NCBI RefSeq assembly: GCF_005377625.1
Contig: NZ_CP040098.1
Coordinates: 2,593,279 to 2,657,278 of the forward strand
Direction: 5' to 3'
DNA length: 64,000 nt
Origin: Desulfoglaeba alkanexedens ALDC
GTDB taxonomy: Bacteria > Desulfobacterota > Syntrophobacteria > Syntrophobacterales > DSM-9756
Below the pieces are notes generated by a model. That model was not told the origin of the DNA. It was given only the letters and a program-made list of their open reading frames with translations, and did no database searches. A program made the position numbers and the translations under genes. This document shows, in pieces, positions 43,766 to 53,669 of the stretch; positions within the stretch are counted from its first letter, which is position 1, and every line of letters starts with the position of its first letter.

Positions 43766-44043
43766 AGCGCAACTATCTGGTTGGCTACGATATCAGTGAC
43801 CCAAAGCGGCTACAGAAGGTGGCCAAAGTGATGAAGGAATACGGCAGCCGCGTGCAGTACAGCTTCTTTCATTGCAGCCTTTCAACAGCCCAAAAGAAAC
43901 GCATGATGGACCGAATCCGCACCTTCATCCGCGAAGATGAAGACCAGGTGCTGATCCTACCGGTCACGGAAACCCAACTGAAAGAGATGGAGTTCATCGG
44001 GCTGAAGAGCCGTCTCGATATGGAGGGGGTTCTTATCTTCTAA
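43762..44043 (+). CDS. cas2: Cas2, spacer acquisition partner
   Basis: 93 residues; the ATG overlaps the Cas4-Cas1 stop (ATGA). NYLVGYDISDPKRLQKVAKV with the conserved Asp at the end of strand 1, then GSRVQYSFFHCSLS and the C-terminal strand. It forms the dimer at the centre of the Cas1-Cas2 integrase. It is the last cas gene; the array leader follows. Confidence 0.95.
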   Translation: MKRNYLVGYDISDPKRLQKVAKVMKEYGSRVQYSFFHCSLSTAQKKRMMDRIRTFIREDEDQVLILPVTETQLKEMEFIGLKSRLDMEGVLIF

Positions 44044-44345
44044 GCTCCCGCGTCGCTTCGCCATGCGGCGCTCTTCCAGTGGCCGCAAAATACCCCGAAA
44101 ACCGATCAGCGGTGAGTTGCGCGCAAGAGGTGCAAGCGTGCTTTCGGGACTCAAGGGCGCGAGAGGTGATGCGGAAGCAAAAGGCCGGGGACCGCTCGCG
44201 ATCAAAAACCACCACAAATTTTAAGAACATAGCACCCGATGAGACGTTACACAGCAAACTGCGGAGGGCTATTCGGGGTCCTTTTCGGAACTCCTCGCAA
44301 TTCTTCTTGCAGTTCGCTGATATTATTTGCTAACCTACAGGCGTG
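44044..44345 (+). promoter_or_regulatory. CRISPR leader
   Basis: 302 bp between cas2 and the first repeat. The 3' end of the repeat (ATTGAAAC) points away from this side, which marks it as the leader end where new spacers enter and transcription starts. The last part is AT-rich (TATTATTTGCTAA at 44321-44333); I cannot fix a promoter. No gene is seen. Confidence 0.75.
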
Positions 44346-47300
44346 GTAATCAAAGACGAATTCCCTGGAAGGGATTGAAACTACTGCAAGTCGATTGAAT
44401 CTTTCAAATCATCCAGCGTGTAATCAAAGACGAATTCCCTGGAAGGGATTGAAACCGACAAGCCCTCTTTGCTGCTGACCTGTGGGGATACTTGTAATCA
44501 AAGACGAATTCCCTGGAAGGGATTGAAACCGCAAAATATTCGACTGCGCGGACAGCCTAAGCTCGGCGTAATCAAAGACGAATTCCCTGGAAGGGATTGA
44601 AACTCTTGGTTAGTCGTACCATGTCGTGCGTCCTTGTTTTCGAGTAATCAAAGACGAATTCCCTGGAAGGGATTGAAACATCGGTCTCGGTTCCGGCACC
44701 AGCCAAAGCAATGACGCGTAATCAAAGACGAATTCCCTGGAAGGGATTGAAACTCGGCGCCACGCCATTTTTTCTCGGGGCCGTAAGGGCGTAATCAAAG
44801 ACGAATTCCCTGGAAGGGATTGAAACACGTTTACAAGCGCTGAATATCCCCAGTTATCCTTCGGTAATCAAAGACGAATTCCCTGGAAGGGATTGAAACA
44901 TCAAACAACCAAATATTGAATCCAGTTGGGTGCATTAGTAATCAAAGACGAATTCCCTGGAAGGGATTGAAACCAGCTAACACGGAGATGTGGGACTGGT
45001 GTCCAGATGTCGTAATCAAAGACGAATTCCCTGGAAGGGATTGAAACGGAACATGAGAACAAGATTCCGCCGGTTTTTCGTGGTAATCAAAGACGAATTC
45101 CCTGGAAGGGATTGAAACGTTTGGACAAAGATGACAACTGCGGCGAAGACGGGATCGTAATCAAAGACGAATTCCCTGGAAGGGATTGAAACAGGCCACC
45201 TCGACCACCATATTCGAATCTGCTGATGGGTAATCAAAGACGAATTCCCTGGAAGGGATTGAAACAACCACCTTGACGGCCTCGAGCCTGCCCAACTCCT
45301 GTAATCAAAGACGAATTCCCTGGAAGGGATTGAAACTTCTGAGGGCCAAAAGCCAAAGTCGGAACCATCCCCGGTAATCAAAGACGAATTCCCTGGAAGG
45401 GATTGAAACAGATTCTGCCATTGATCCCATTCGCAAATTGTTGGTGTAATCAAAGACGAATTCCCTGGAAGGGATTGAAACATGATATCCGACGGGTGCC
45501 GGCGTCGGATATCGGCATGGTAATCAAAGACGAATTCCCTGGAAGGGATTGAAACGATTCCGCGGGTACCAGGCAGTACTTCGTTCCGGCCGGGTAATCA
45601 AAGACGAATTCCCTGGAAGGGATTGAAACGGCGTGAAACGGATGATCCAATCCAGGTAGTCCGATGGGGTAATCAAAGACGAATTCCCTGGAAGGGATTG
45701 AAACTTGGCTGCGTCCAATTCCAGCCCGGCTTTGTAGATTTGGTAATCAAAGACGAATTCCCTGGAAGGGATTGAAACTTAGAGATGGAGGGGTTGGGGT
45801 TGTTGCATAAGTTCGGGTAATCAAAGACGAATTCCCTGGAAGGGATTGAAACTATTTTTAATCATCTCGGCCCAGCTGTTCTCTATCGAGGTGTAATCAA
45901 AGACGAATTCCCTGGAAGGGATTGAAACCGAGTAGTTCCTTGGCCCGCTTCTCGTCGACGCGGAGTAATCAAAGACGAATTCCCTGGAAGGGATTGAAAC
46001 ATTTACAGGATTTCCCCATCATGGATAGTTTGCCCGAGTAATCAAAGACGAATTCCCTGGAAGGGATTGAAACATTTACAGGATTTCCCCATCATGGATA
46101 GTTTGCCCGAGTAATCAAAGACGAATTCCCTGGAAGGGATTGAAACATTTCACACTCCGTCCTTCTACTTCGAGCAGATGCGCAAAGTAATCAAAGACGA
46201 ATTCCCTGGAAGGGATTGAAACGTTGAATAGCCCCGGCGATCTCGCAGAGTAGTACCGTCGTAATCAAAGACGAATTCCCTGGAAGGGATTGAAACACTT
46301 CGAGCCTGTGGCATAGTACCGATATTATAGATATGTAATCAAAGACGAATTCCCTGGAAGGGATTGAAACCGTCCTGACTCCATCGTCCCATTGTGTGTG
46401 GTCCAATCGTAATCAAAGACGAATTCCCTGGAAGGGATTGAAACAGAGTGTAACCCTCCTCCAATTTGCCTGCATATCCGGGTAATCAAAGACGAATTCC
46501 CTGGAAGGGATTGAAACATGTGTGCGGTAGACGGTCCCAAACCGGAGTTCCCTGACGTAATCAAAGACGAATTCCCTGGAAGGGATTGAAACCCCATGAA
46601 TCGCTTAAACCCACAAAAGCCATTTTATGTAATCAAAGACGAATTCCCTGGAAGGGATTGAAACCCTGCCGGCGATCAATCTTGTGGCCAAGGGATTGAC
46701 GGGTAATCAAAGACGAATTCCCTGGAAGGGATTGAAACATCTGCAAAGTTAAGCGTGAGGGTGGACGGCACTTTTGGTAATCAAAGACGAATTCCCTGGA
46801 AGGGATTGAAACGGCTATTCTAGCCCGGGAGTTATGCGAAACAGTTAGGTAATCAAAGACGAATTCCCTGGAAGGGATTGAAACATGGTTATCTGGTACC
46901 CCAAGGGACCACGGCTGCATCACGTAATCAAAGACGAATTCCCTGGAAGGGATTGAAACTGGATGATGTCTGAGTCGGCCTCAGGAATGCTGATAGAGTA
47001 ATCAAAGACGAATTCCCTGGAAGGGATTGAAACATGGTTATCTGGTACCCCAAGGGACCACGGCTGCATCACGTAATCAAAGACGAATTCCCTGGAAGGG
47101 ATTGAAACTGTATGGGGCCCCCATTCTTACCAGTTACCTCTTGGGTAATCAAAGACGAATTCCCTGGAAGGGATTGAAACATAAGTGTTACCCCTCTTAG
47201 CCGCGTGCCACTTCCATTGGTAATCAAAGACGAATTCCCTGGAAGGGATTGAAACCCTGTTGGAGCCGCCTGAGCGCCCCCGTGTATTCATCGTAATCAA

Positions 47301-47460
47301 AGACGAATTCCCTGGAAGGGATTGAAACATTGACCGTGTGGAACTTTCGTGGGCCGCCGTGCCGGAGTAATCAAAGACGAATTCCCTGGAAGGGATTGAA
47401 ACGCGATTACAGCCGCTCTGTTCCGGCGCCTTATGGGTGTAATCAAAGACGAATTCCCTG
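44346..47460 (+). CRISPR. CRISPR array: 42 full repeats, 42 spacers, truncated 43rd repeat
   Basis: The 36-bp repeat begins GTAATCAAAGACGAATTCCC and ends TGGAAGGGATTGAAAC; I saw no variant copies. Repeat-to-repeat spacing is 71-76 bp, giving spacers of 35-40 bp. The first full repeat is at 44346, the last at 47367-47402. The 43rd (47439-47460) stops after 22 bases where an IS21 element begins. Two spacers occur twice: 46001-46037 equals 46074-46110 (neighbours), and 46885-46923 equals 47034-47072 (one other spacer between them). Transcription is rightward, continuing from the cas operon. Confidence 0.98.
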
Positions 47461-49470
47461 TGTCACCATCGGAATAAAATGTCTGGTAAACGCCGGAATA
47501 AAATGTCCTCCCAGATGAGCGAAGGGTTATTCCTCCAGCAAGACCCAAGAGAGCCGGAGGTGACCCATGCTCAAAAAGGAGGACTGCATGGAGATCAGAG
47601 CACAAGTTGAAAAGGGTGTCTACAAGAAGGACATCGCAGAAAGCCTGGGAGTGCATCCAAAAACCATAAGCCGTGCTCTTAGTCGAGGAGGAGTACCCTC
47701 GGGGAAAAGACCCGGTGCAAGGGTGAGCAAACTTGATCCCTTCAAACCCTTGATCGACCAGCTCCTGAGAGATGGAGTCTGGAATGCTATGGTGATCTTG
47801 CGTGAGATCGAACAGCGAGGCTACACGGGCGGGACCACCATCCTTCGGGAGTACATCAGCCCCAGAAGGCCCATGAGGCAAAGCCGGGCAACGGTACGGT
47901 TTGAAACAGATCCGGGAGTTCAGATGCAAAATGATTGGGGAGAGCTCACAACCGAAGTGGCTGAAATCCCACAGAAGGTCTACTTCAGTGTGAATACCCT
48001 CGGATTTTCCCGGCGTCTCTTCTTCTGGTGTGCCCCCAGGAATGATGCCGAGCACACCTACGAAGGGATCATCAGAGCCTTCGAGTACTTTGGAGGAGTA
48101 GTAATAGAGGTGCTCGTGGATAACCAGAAAGCAACGGTTATTGTCCACAGGATCGGGGAGAGTGTTCGCTTTAACGAACGATTTATAGATCTTGCCGGCC
48201 ACTATGGCTTCACCCCCAGAGCCTGTCGCCCGAGAAGAGCAAGGACCAAGGGAAAAGATGAGCGGATGGTGGGCTATATCAAGCACAACTTCTTTGTGCG
48301 TTACCGCAAGTTCGAGAGCTTCGCCCAGATGAACGCTCTCGCTGAGAAGTGGCTCAGAGAGGAAACCGATCAGAGGTTGCACGGAACAGTCAAGGAAATC
48401 GTAGCCGAACGATTCTCCCGTGAGGCTCCTCATCTTCGTCCCCTTCCTGCCCTGCGGTATGACACCTCTTATCTCGAGCACCGGTGTGTCCACTGGGATG
48501 GCTTCATCGATGTTTTGGGCAATAGATACAGTGTGCCCTCTCAGCTGTGTGGACAAACGGTCCGAGTGAGGATCGGGTTGGATGGAACCTTGAGAGTCTA
48601 CGCCGAAGAGACCCTGGTGGCCGAACACACCCTTCGCAGTGCAGCCGAGGGATGGGGAAGCGTTGCAGCCCATCATGCCCAATTGTGGCAGGAGGCATTG
48701 CAGGTTGAGCGAAGGGATCTGTCGATCTACGAGGAGGCGAGCCGATGGAGCTAGCAGGCCTCCTTGAGAAGATGAAGATGGAGCACCTTCTCTCGCAGAT
48801 CGATTCAGTCTGTGAGCAGGCATCAAAGAGGGATCTCTCCTATAAAGACTTCCTTGCGGAAGCCCTTCAGGCCGAATGGCGGGGCAGACACGGAAAGGCC
48901 GTTGAGGCCAGACTCAAGATGGCCCGATTCCCCTGGGTGAAAACTCTTGAGCAATTTGACTTCTCGTTTCAGCCAAGCATCGATCGCAAGGTGATCCGTG
49001 AACTCTCGGGACTCTCCTTCGTCGATAGGGCAGAGAATGTGATCCTCCTTGGCCCTCCGGGGGTGGGAAAGACACATCTTTCCATTTCGCTGGGAGTAAA
49101 AGCCGTAGAGGCCGGATACCGAGTCCTCTTCCTTACTCTCGAGTCGATGCTTACTCGGCTCACTCGAGCCCGGATGGAGAACCGGGTGGAGAGGCAACTC
49201 CAACAGTTTGTCTACCCAAGAGTGCTCATCATCGATGAGATGGGATACCTCCCGATGAGCCGAGATGAAGCAGGGCTTTTCTTCAGGCTTCTTACCAGAA
49301 GATACGAGAAGGCCTCTTTGATCATCACCTCCAACAAGAGCTTTGTTGACTGGGGGGAGATCTTCAATGATCAGGTGCTGGCCACAGCCATACTCGATAG
49401 GCTCCTTCACCACTGCACCACCCTCAACATCAAAGGGGATAGTTTCAGGCTCAAAGAAAAGAGAAAGGCA
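47461..49470 (+). mobile_element. IS21-family element inserted in the CRISPR array, right end lost
   Basis: The left tip begins TGTCACCATCGGAATAAAAT, with a second CGGAATAAAATGTC copy at about 47493, as in IS21 elements. istA and istB follow on the plus strand. No complementary right tip is found anywhere up to 51 kb, and no CRISPR repeat resumes after it. The true right boundary is unknown; 49470 is only an approximate point where IstB similarity ends. Confidence 0.75.
47567..48754 (+). CDS. istA: IS21 transposase IstA
   Basis: 395 residues behind GGAGGTG. N-terminal HTH (KDIAESLGVHPKTISRALSR), then the integrase-type DDE core: MQNDWGELT (first Asp), EVLVDNQKATVI (second Asp) and KGKDERMVGYIKHNF (Glu). 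The C-terminal beta domain includes GNRYSVPSQL. It appears full length. Its stop overlaps istB by 10 bp, the normal IS21 arrangement. Confidence 0.93.
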   Translation: MLKKEDCMEIRAQVEKGVYKKDIAESLGVHPKTISRALSRGGVPSGKRPGARVSKLDPFKPLIDQLLRDGVWNAMVILREIEQRGYTGGTTILREYISPRRPMRQSRATVRFETDPGVQMQNDWGELTTEVAEIPQKVYFSVNTLGFSRRLFFWCAPRNDAEHTYEGIIRAFEYFGGVVIEVLVDNQKATVIVHRIGESVRFNERFIDLAGHYGFTPRACRPRRARTKGKDERMVGYIKHNFFVRYRKFESFAQMNALAEKWLREETDQRLHGTVKEIVAERFSREAPHLRPLPALRYDTSYLEHRCVHWDGFIDVLGNRYSVPSQLCGQTVRVRIGLDGTLRVYAEETLVAEHTLRSAAEGWGSVAAHHAQLWQEALQVERRDLSIYEEASRWS

Positions 49471-49575
49471 GGGCTTGTCGGAGCCGGTCCAGCAATTCCC
49501 GGAGCGGATGGTCTCTGGGCGAAAAGCGGGCGTGAAAGGAGAGTCTTCGAGTGTTCAGCGGGCCGTTTGGGGTGA
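48745..49575 (+). CDS. istB: IS21 helper ATPase IstB, altered C-terminus
   Basis: 276 residues. LLGPPGVGKTHLSISLG (Walker A), RVLIIDEMGYLPMS (Walker B) and LIITSNKSFVDWGEIFND are intact. After GDSFRLKEKRKAGL, where IstB proteins usually end within some residues, the frame runs on through about 40 unrelated residues (from GAGPAIPGADG). This suggests that a deletion removed the end of the element and joined istB to foreign sequence. Confidence 0.88.
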   Translation: MELAGLLEKMKMEHLLSQIDSVCEQASKRDLSYKDFLAEALQAEWRGRHGKAVEARLKMARFPWVKTLEQFDFSFQPSIDRKVIRELSGLSFVDRAENVILLGPPGVGKTHLSISLGVKAVEAGYRVLFLTLESMLTRLTRARMENRVERQLQQFVYPRVLIIDEMGYLPMSRDEAGLFFRLLTRRYEKASLIITSNKSFVDWGEIFNDQVLATAILDRLLHHCTTLNIKGDSFRLKEKRKAGLVGAGPAIPGADGLWAKSGRERRVFECSAGRLG

Positions 49576-49712
49576 TCGAGGGTCCGAACGTCCCGTTGAG
49601 GGATGCCACCCGGAGCGTGAGGGGCTCAGATGCCCGGTTTGAAGGCGCACCTCCGCGTCGGTTTTTCGGGTGAAAGGCTCAGGTTCTGCATGGGGTAATT
49701 CCTTTCTCCGCC

Positions 49713-50522
49713 CTACGAGGTGTTATAGGCGATGATCGGGGTCAGCCTTTTGTATCCGTAAAGAAGGGCCTCGTAGAGCATCCGGATGGACTCCAGGCGG
49801 AAGTCCCAGAACATGGCCCGGATCCTCTCCCAGAGGTCCCGTTTGGTTTGGAGCTTTCGCCATACGGCCTGAAACAGCGGGCAACACAGTTGGAGGCTCT
49901 GGTCCACGCAGAAGGCCAACATCATGAGGGTGACGAAGACGGCGCTAAGGTGTTTTCGGCCCAGGCCGTAGTTGTGTTCGAGGTGGTAGCCCTGGTTTTT
50001 CAAGGTGTTGAAGGTTTCGTTTTCGATGCGCCGGCGTGCCCGGCCGATCCGCATCAAGGTAACGGCGTTTTCCCGGCGGATGAGGATGTCCGTGACCCAG
50101 GAAAACCGGACAAGCCCCTTGGGGGTCACCTGCCAGTATTCGAGGAGGTTCACTCGTAGGTCGGGATGGGACTTGTTGAGGGGAAGGTCGTTCACGAAGC
50201 GGAAGTAATGGAGGGTTTCGGGGTTGTCTTCCGCTGCGTGCCAGAACTCCACAGCCCGGCCCTCCGCGATGGCCTCGTCGGCCTTTTTGAAAAGGAAGGC
50301 GTGATCGCCGGGTTTAACCCCAAGCACGAAGCGGCAGTCGAAGCGCTTGAGGGTTTCAATGTGGGGAGCGTTGGGACTGAGGGCATCTTCGGTCACGATG
50401 AGCTTGATATGGGGGTGGTCGGTTCTCAGGTTTCGGATCTTGGAGGAATGAGCGTCTTTTCTGGGCTTCATAGCAAAATAGCCTACCAGAGACGCGGGCG
50501 GCTGTTCAGCATGAAACAGCAA
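49713..50522 (-). pseudogene. IS4-type transposase, N-terminally truncated
   Basis: The 269-residue frame contains LIVTEDALSPNAPHIETLKR (an Asp motif) and the E-box RRRIENETFNTLKNQGYH, followed by LEHNYGLG, typical of IS4-like DDE transposases (YREK-like). Proteins of this kind normally have more than 100 further residues with the first catalytic Asp before this part; here that part is absent upstream of 50522. The remainder is probably inactive. It lies just past the broken IS21 element. Confidence 0.7.
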
Positions 50523-51171
50523 AATAGTCGAAAAAATTCACCTCCGAAACCGCCTTCGGAGCCCGAAATGACCCCCCGGGCTCGCGAAAACCAAATCCTT
50601 CAATGCCCGGTTTTCAAGGCTTTACAGGGGTTCCGGGAATTGCTGATGGGAATCGAAGCTCGAGCTTCTGCACAGTTGTGTTCCCAAGCTGGAGCTTGGG
50701 AACAAGGTAGATGGTGGAGATTGGGAACAAGGTGGCAACCCCTCAGCCCTGGGCCCGCCCGTAGTATGACGTTCCTGGATTTCCGGCGGCCCCGTTTATG
50801 TCTCCCGGGTTCCCTCATTCGCCGGCGATGCCTCCGCCCTCAGGGGGCGGGATCTTTTGCAGCAATCCCCTCGGTTGCGACGGGCGCGATCCGGAACGCC
50901 TTGAAACGCGTGTCGTATCTTTAGCGGATGCGCTGCGTTCGGCTTCGCCTCACGGCGTGCGTCCTCCGCAACGATTCCCGACTTCGCGATGGACGACCGG
51001 TCCTGCAGGGGTACGCAGAGCCCGCGGCGGCGGGACGGCACTGCGGCGATCCGGAGCCGGGTCGGCCTTTTTTCGGCCTTGACATTTCCGGGGGTAGACC
51101 GCATGTGAGGAGAACTGCGGCATTGGAGGCTGCGCGGAGTGCATCCTGTTACGAGACTTCGGAGGTGGAAC
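50523..51171. other. Gap with REP-like repeat upstream of ndk
   Basis: 50644-50730 is a copy of the REP/RAYT-associated repeat, with the near-palindrome GTTCCCAAGCTGGAGCTTGG... at 50680-50703. No gene is recognised in the rest. GGAGGTGGAA just before 51172 is the ndk ribosome-binding site. Confidence 0.5.
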
Positions 51172-51588
51172 ATGGAGCGGACGCTGTCGATCATCAAGCC
51201 GGACGGAGTGCGGCAAGGCGTGATCGGGGAGGTCATCAGGCGGTTCGAGTCGGCGGGAATCAGGATCGCCGCCATGAAGATGTTGCAGCTCACCCAGGCC
51301 GAGGCGGAAGGCTTCTACGCAGTGCATCGCGAGCGGCCGTTTTTTGAAAGCCTCACCCGGTTCATGTCTTCCGGGCCCATCGTGGTTATGGTGCTTGAAG
51401 GCGACGGCGTGATCGCCAGGAACAGGGAGATCATGGGCGCCACGAACCCGAAGGATGCCGCTCCCGGAACGATTCGTAAGGATTTTGCGTCCAGCGTGGA
51501 GCAGAACGTCGTTCATGGATCCGATGCTCCGGAGACCGCGAGGACGGAAATCGCTTACTTTTTCAGTGAAATGGAGATCTGCGCGTGA
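51172..51588 (+). CDS. ndk: Nucleoside diphosphate kinase
   Basis: 138 residues from ATG 51172 with GGAGG 8 bp upstream; an earlier in-frame start is unconserved. [58 protein letters not shown] and [20 protein letters not shown] (active-site His) cover the family. It exchanges phosphate between nucleoside tri- and diphosphates in the cytoplasm. Confidence 0.97.
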   Translation: MERTLSIIKPDGVRQGVIGEVIRRFESAGIRIAAMKMLQLTQAEAEGFYAVHRERPFFESLTRFMSSGPIVVMVLEGDGVIARNREIMGATNPKDAAPGTIRKDFASSVEQNVVHGSDAPETARTEIAYFFSEMEICA

Positions 51589-51688
51589 ACTTCCCGGCCG
51601 GCTGCCGCTTTGGCCCGGGGGTTTCATGGAGGCTGCGGCTTCCCGGGGAAACAGCCCTGGAGAGTTTACAAAGGATTGGACGACGGCG

Positions 51689-52813
51689 ATGAACGGCGCG
51701 TTTCAGAGACTGATGGTTGTAGGCTTTGCGGTCTTATGCCTTGGATCGGGCCCGGTTGCTTGCGCTTCGGAAAATCGGACGGCCCAAGCGCAGGCTCCTT
51801 CCGAACCCTCCGCTCCCGCCGAGCCGGCTGTGTGGGTCCCCTTCATTCCCACCCCGACCGAAATGGACCTGTGCGGTGAAGCGGTTCCACTGGGAGATGA
51901 AGAGGTCTGGGAACGGTTTGATCGTGAATTTACTATCGTGGTTTATTCTCACGCGCAGGTCTACCTTTGGCTCAAGCGGGCGGAGCGCTTCTTCCCCTGG
52001 TTCGAAGATGAACTGGAGCGCCGCGGGCTGCCTCGGGACCTCAAATACGTGGCCGTCGCCGAAAGCGATCTCCAGCATACCGCGGCGTCCCCCATGGGGG
52101 CCGTGGGGATTTGGCAGTTCATCCCCGCTACGGGGAACCGCTACGGGCTCAACGCCAAAGGTGTTATCGACGAACGCTACGACTTCGAAAAGGCCACCGG
52201 CAGCGCCCTCAACTACCTGAAGGACCTCCACGACATGTTCGGAAACTGGGCGCTTGCCATCGCGGCTTACAACTGCGGGGAAGGCCGCGTAAGGCAGGAA
52301 CTGGCCCAACAGAAAGTCCGCGACTATTACAGTCTGAAGCTGCCTCTGGAGACGGAACGATACGTTTTCCGAATACTGGCCATCAAGGCGGTTTTGAGCG
52401 ATCCCGCCCGCTATGGGTATGCTCTGCCGGCGGGAGCCGGGTACAAGATGCCCGATGTGGAAACGGTGTCCGTCCGGTTTCCGGCTACCGTTCCCATCCA
52501 GGCCGTGGCCGATCTCGCGGGAATCACCTATCGTGAGTTCAAACGCCTCAACCCCTCGTTTCGTTCCAGCGATATCCCTTCGGGCACCTACCTGCTGAGG
52601 TTCCCGAAGGGCCGCGGGGACCGGGTTGCGGAGGGAGCGGAGGCGCTGGCCGAACGGTTCAAGCCTCGGGCCGTTGTCCACACCGTCCGCAGCGGTGACA
52701 CGCTGAGCGGGATCGCCCGCCGCTATGGGGTTACCACTGACGAGATCAAGCGGTGGAACGGCCTGAGGAGCAACATCATCCGGACCGGCCAGCGGTTGCA
52801 GATACAGCGCTGA
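51689..52813 (+). CDS. MltD-like lytic transglycosylase with LysM
   Basis: 374 residues from ATG 51689, giving a signal peptide (LMVVGFAVLCLGSGPVACA). The SLT catalytic domain is at about 105-235: LKYVAVAESDLQHTAASPMG with the catalytic Glu, GIWQFIPATGNRYGL and IAAYNCGEGRV. The C-terminus has one LysM (HTVRSGDTLSGIARRYGVTT). Such enzymes cut the glycan strands of peptidoglycan from the periplasm, leaving anhydro ends. Length and layout fit MltD with fewer LysM repeats. Confidence 0.9.
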   Translation: MNGAFQRLMVVGFAVLCLGSGPVACASENRTAQAQAPSEPSAPAEPAVWVPFIPTPTEMDLCGEAVPLGDEEVWERFDREFTIVVYSHAQVYLWLKRAERFFPWFEDELERRGLPRDLKYVAVAESDLQHTAASPMGAVGIWQFIPATGNRYGLNAKGVIDERYDFEKATGSALNYLKDLHDMFGNWALAIAAYNCGEGRVRQELAQQKVRDYYSLKLPLETERYVFRILAIKAVLSDPARYGYALPAGAGYKMPDVETVSVRFPATVPIQAVADLAGITYREFKRLNPSFRSSDIPSGTYLLRFPKGRGDRVAEGAEALAERFKPRAVVHTVRSGDTLSGIARRYGVTTDEIKRWNGLRSNIIRTGQRLQIQR

Positions 52814-52902
52814 TCCAGAGAAAAGTCCTTGACAATGTTTTCGGCGCCGCCATAGGATGATTGAACGTTAACGCATTAGAAATTCAACAAAATTGGGAAC
52901 AC

Positions 52903-53658
52903 ATGGATTGCCTGAAAGAAGTTGCTGAACGGCTTTCCCGCAGTCGAAACGCCGTCGCGTTGACGGGAGCGGGGATTTCGGTGGAAAGTGGAATCCCCGA
53001 TTTCCGAAGCCCCGGTGGGCTGTGGTCCCGCTACGATCCCCTGGAATACGGCCACATCGCATCGTTCAGGCGCAATCCTGGAAAAGTCTGGCGGATGATT
53101 CTGGAGATGTACCGGCTGGTGGACGCCGCCCGCCCCAATCCCGCCCACCACGCACTGGCGCAGCTGGAGAAACGGGGGATCCTCAAGGCGGTGGTCACTC
53201 AGAACGTGGACAGCTTGCACCAGATGGCGGGAAGCGAAAGAGTGATCGAGTTTCACGGCCACGGGCGGACTCTTCGGTGCGAAACGTGCGGAGCGCGCTA
53301 TCCGCGGGAAAGGGCATCCTTCGATGTCATGCCCCCGGAATGCGGCTGCGGCGGAGTACTCCGGCCCGACTTCGTTTTCTTCGGCGAGGGGATCCCTCCC
53401 AAGGCGCATCACGAGGCGGTGGCGGTGACGGAGCGCGCTGACGTCTTCTTGGTGATCGGGACATCCGCCGCCGTGGCACCGGCATCATATCTTCCCATGC
53501 TGGCCAAAAGTTCCGGGGCCTACCTGGTGGAAATCAATCCCGAACCGACGGATCTTACCTGTCGCTTGACCGATTGCCATATCGCCGAGAGGGCCGGAGT
53601 AGCGCTCCCGGCCGTCCTCGAAGCGATGGGAATATACGCGGAATCCCGAACCTTATAG
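52903..53658 (+). CDS. cobB: Sir2-type NAD-dependent protein deacylase
   Basis: 251 residues from ATG 52903. NAD-binding ALTGAGISVESGIPDFR, TQNVDSLHQMAGS, catalytic His in VIEFHGHGRTLRCETCGARY, a zinc site (CETC and CGCGG) and LVIGTSAAVAPASYLP. It removes acyl groups from lysines in cytoplasmic proteins. It lies 11 bp ahead of tolQ and may be in the same transcript. Confidence 0.94.
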   Translation: MDCLKEVAERLSRSRNAVALTGAGISVESGIPDFRSPGGLWSRYDPLEYGHIASFRRNPGKVWRMILEMYRLVDAARPNPAHHALAQLEKRGILKAVVTQNVDSLHQMAGSERVIEFHGHGRTLRCETCGARYPRERASFDVMPPECGCGGVLRPDFVFFGEGIPPKAHHEAVAVTERADVFLVIGTSAAVAPASYLPMLAKSSGAYLVEINPEPTDLTCRLTDCHIAERAGVALPAVLEAMGIYAESRTL

Positions 53659-53669
53659 GACGAGAACAC

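Noticed and set aside
44610-47330. Minus-strand frames repeating FQSLPGNSSLIT
   Set aside because: They are simply the CRISPR repeat translated over and over; no protein is expected.
47297-48826. Minus-strand frame of 509 codons at the array/IS21 junction
   Set aside because: It is the shadow of istA plus translated CRISPR repeats.
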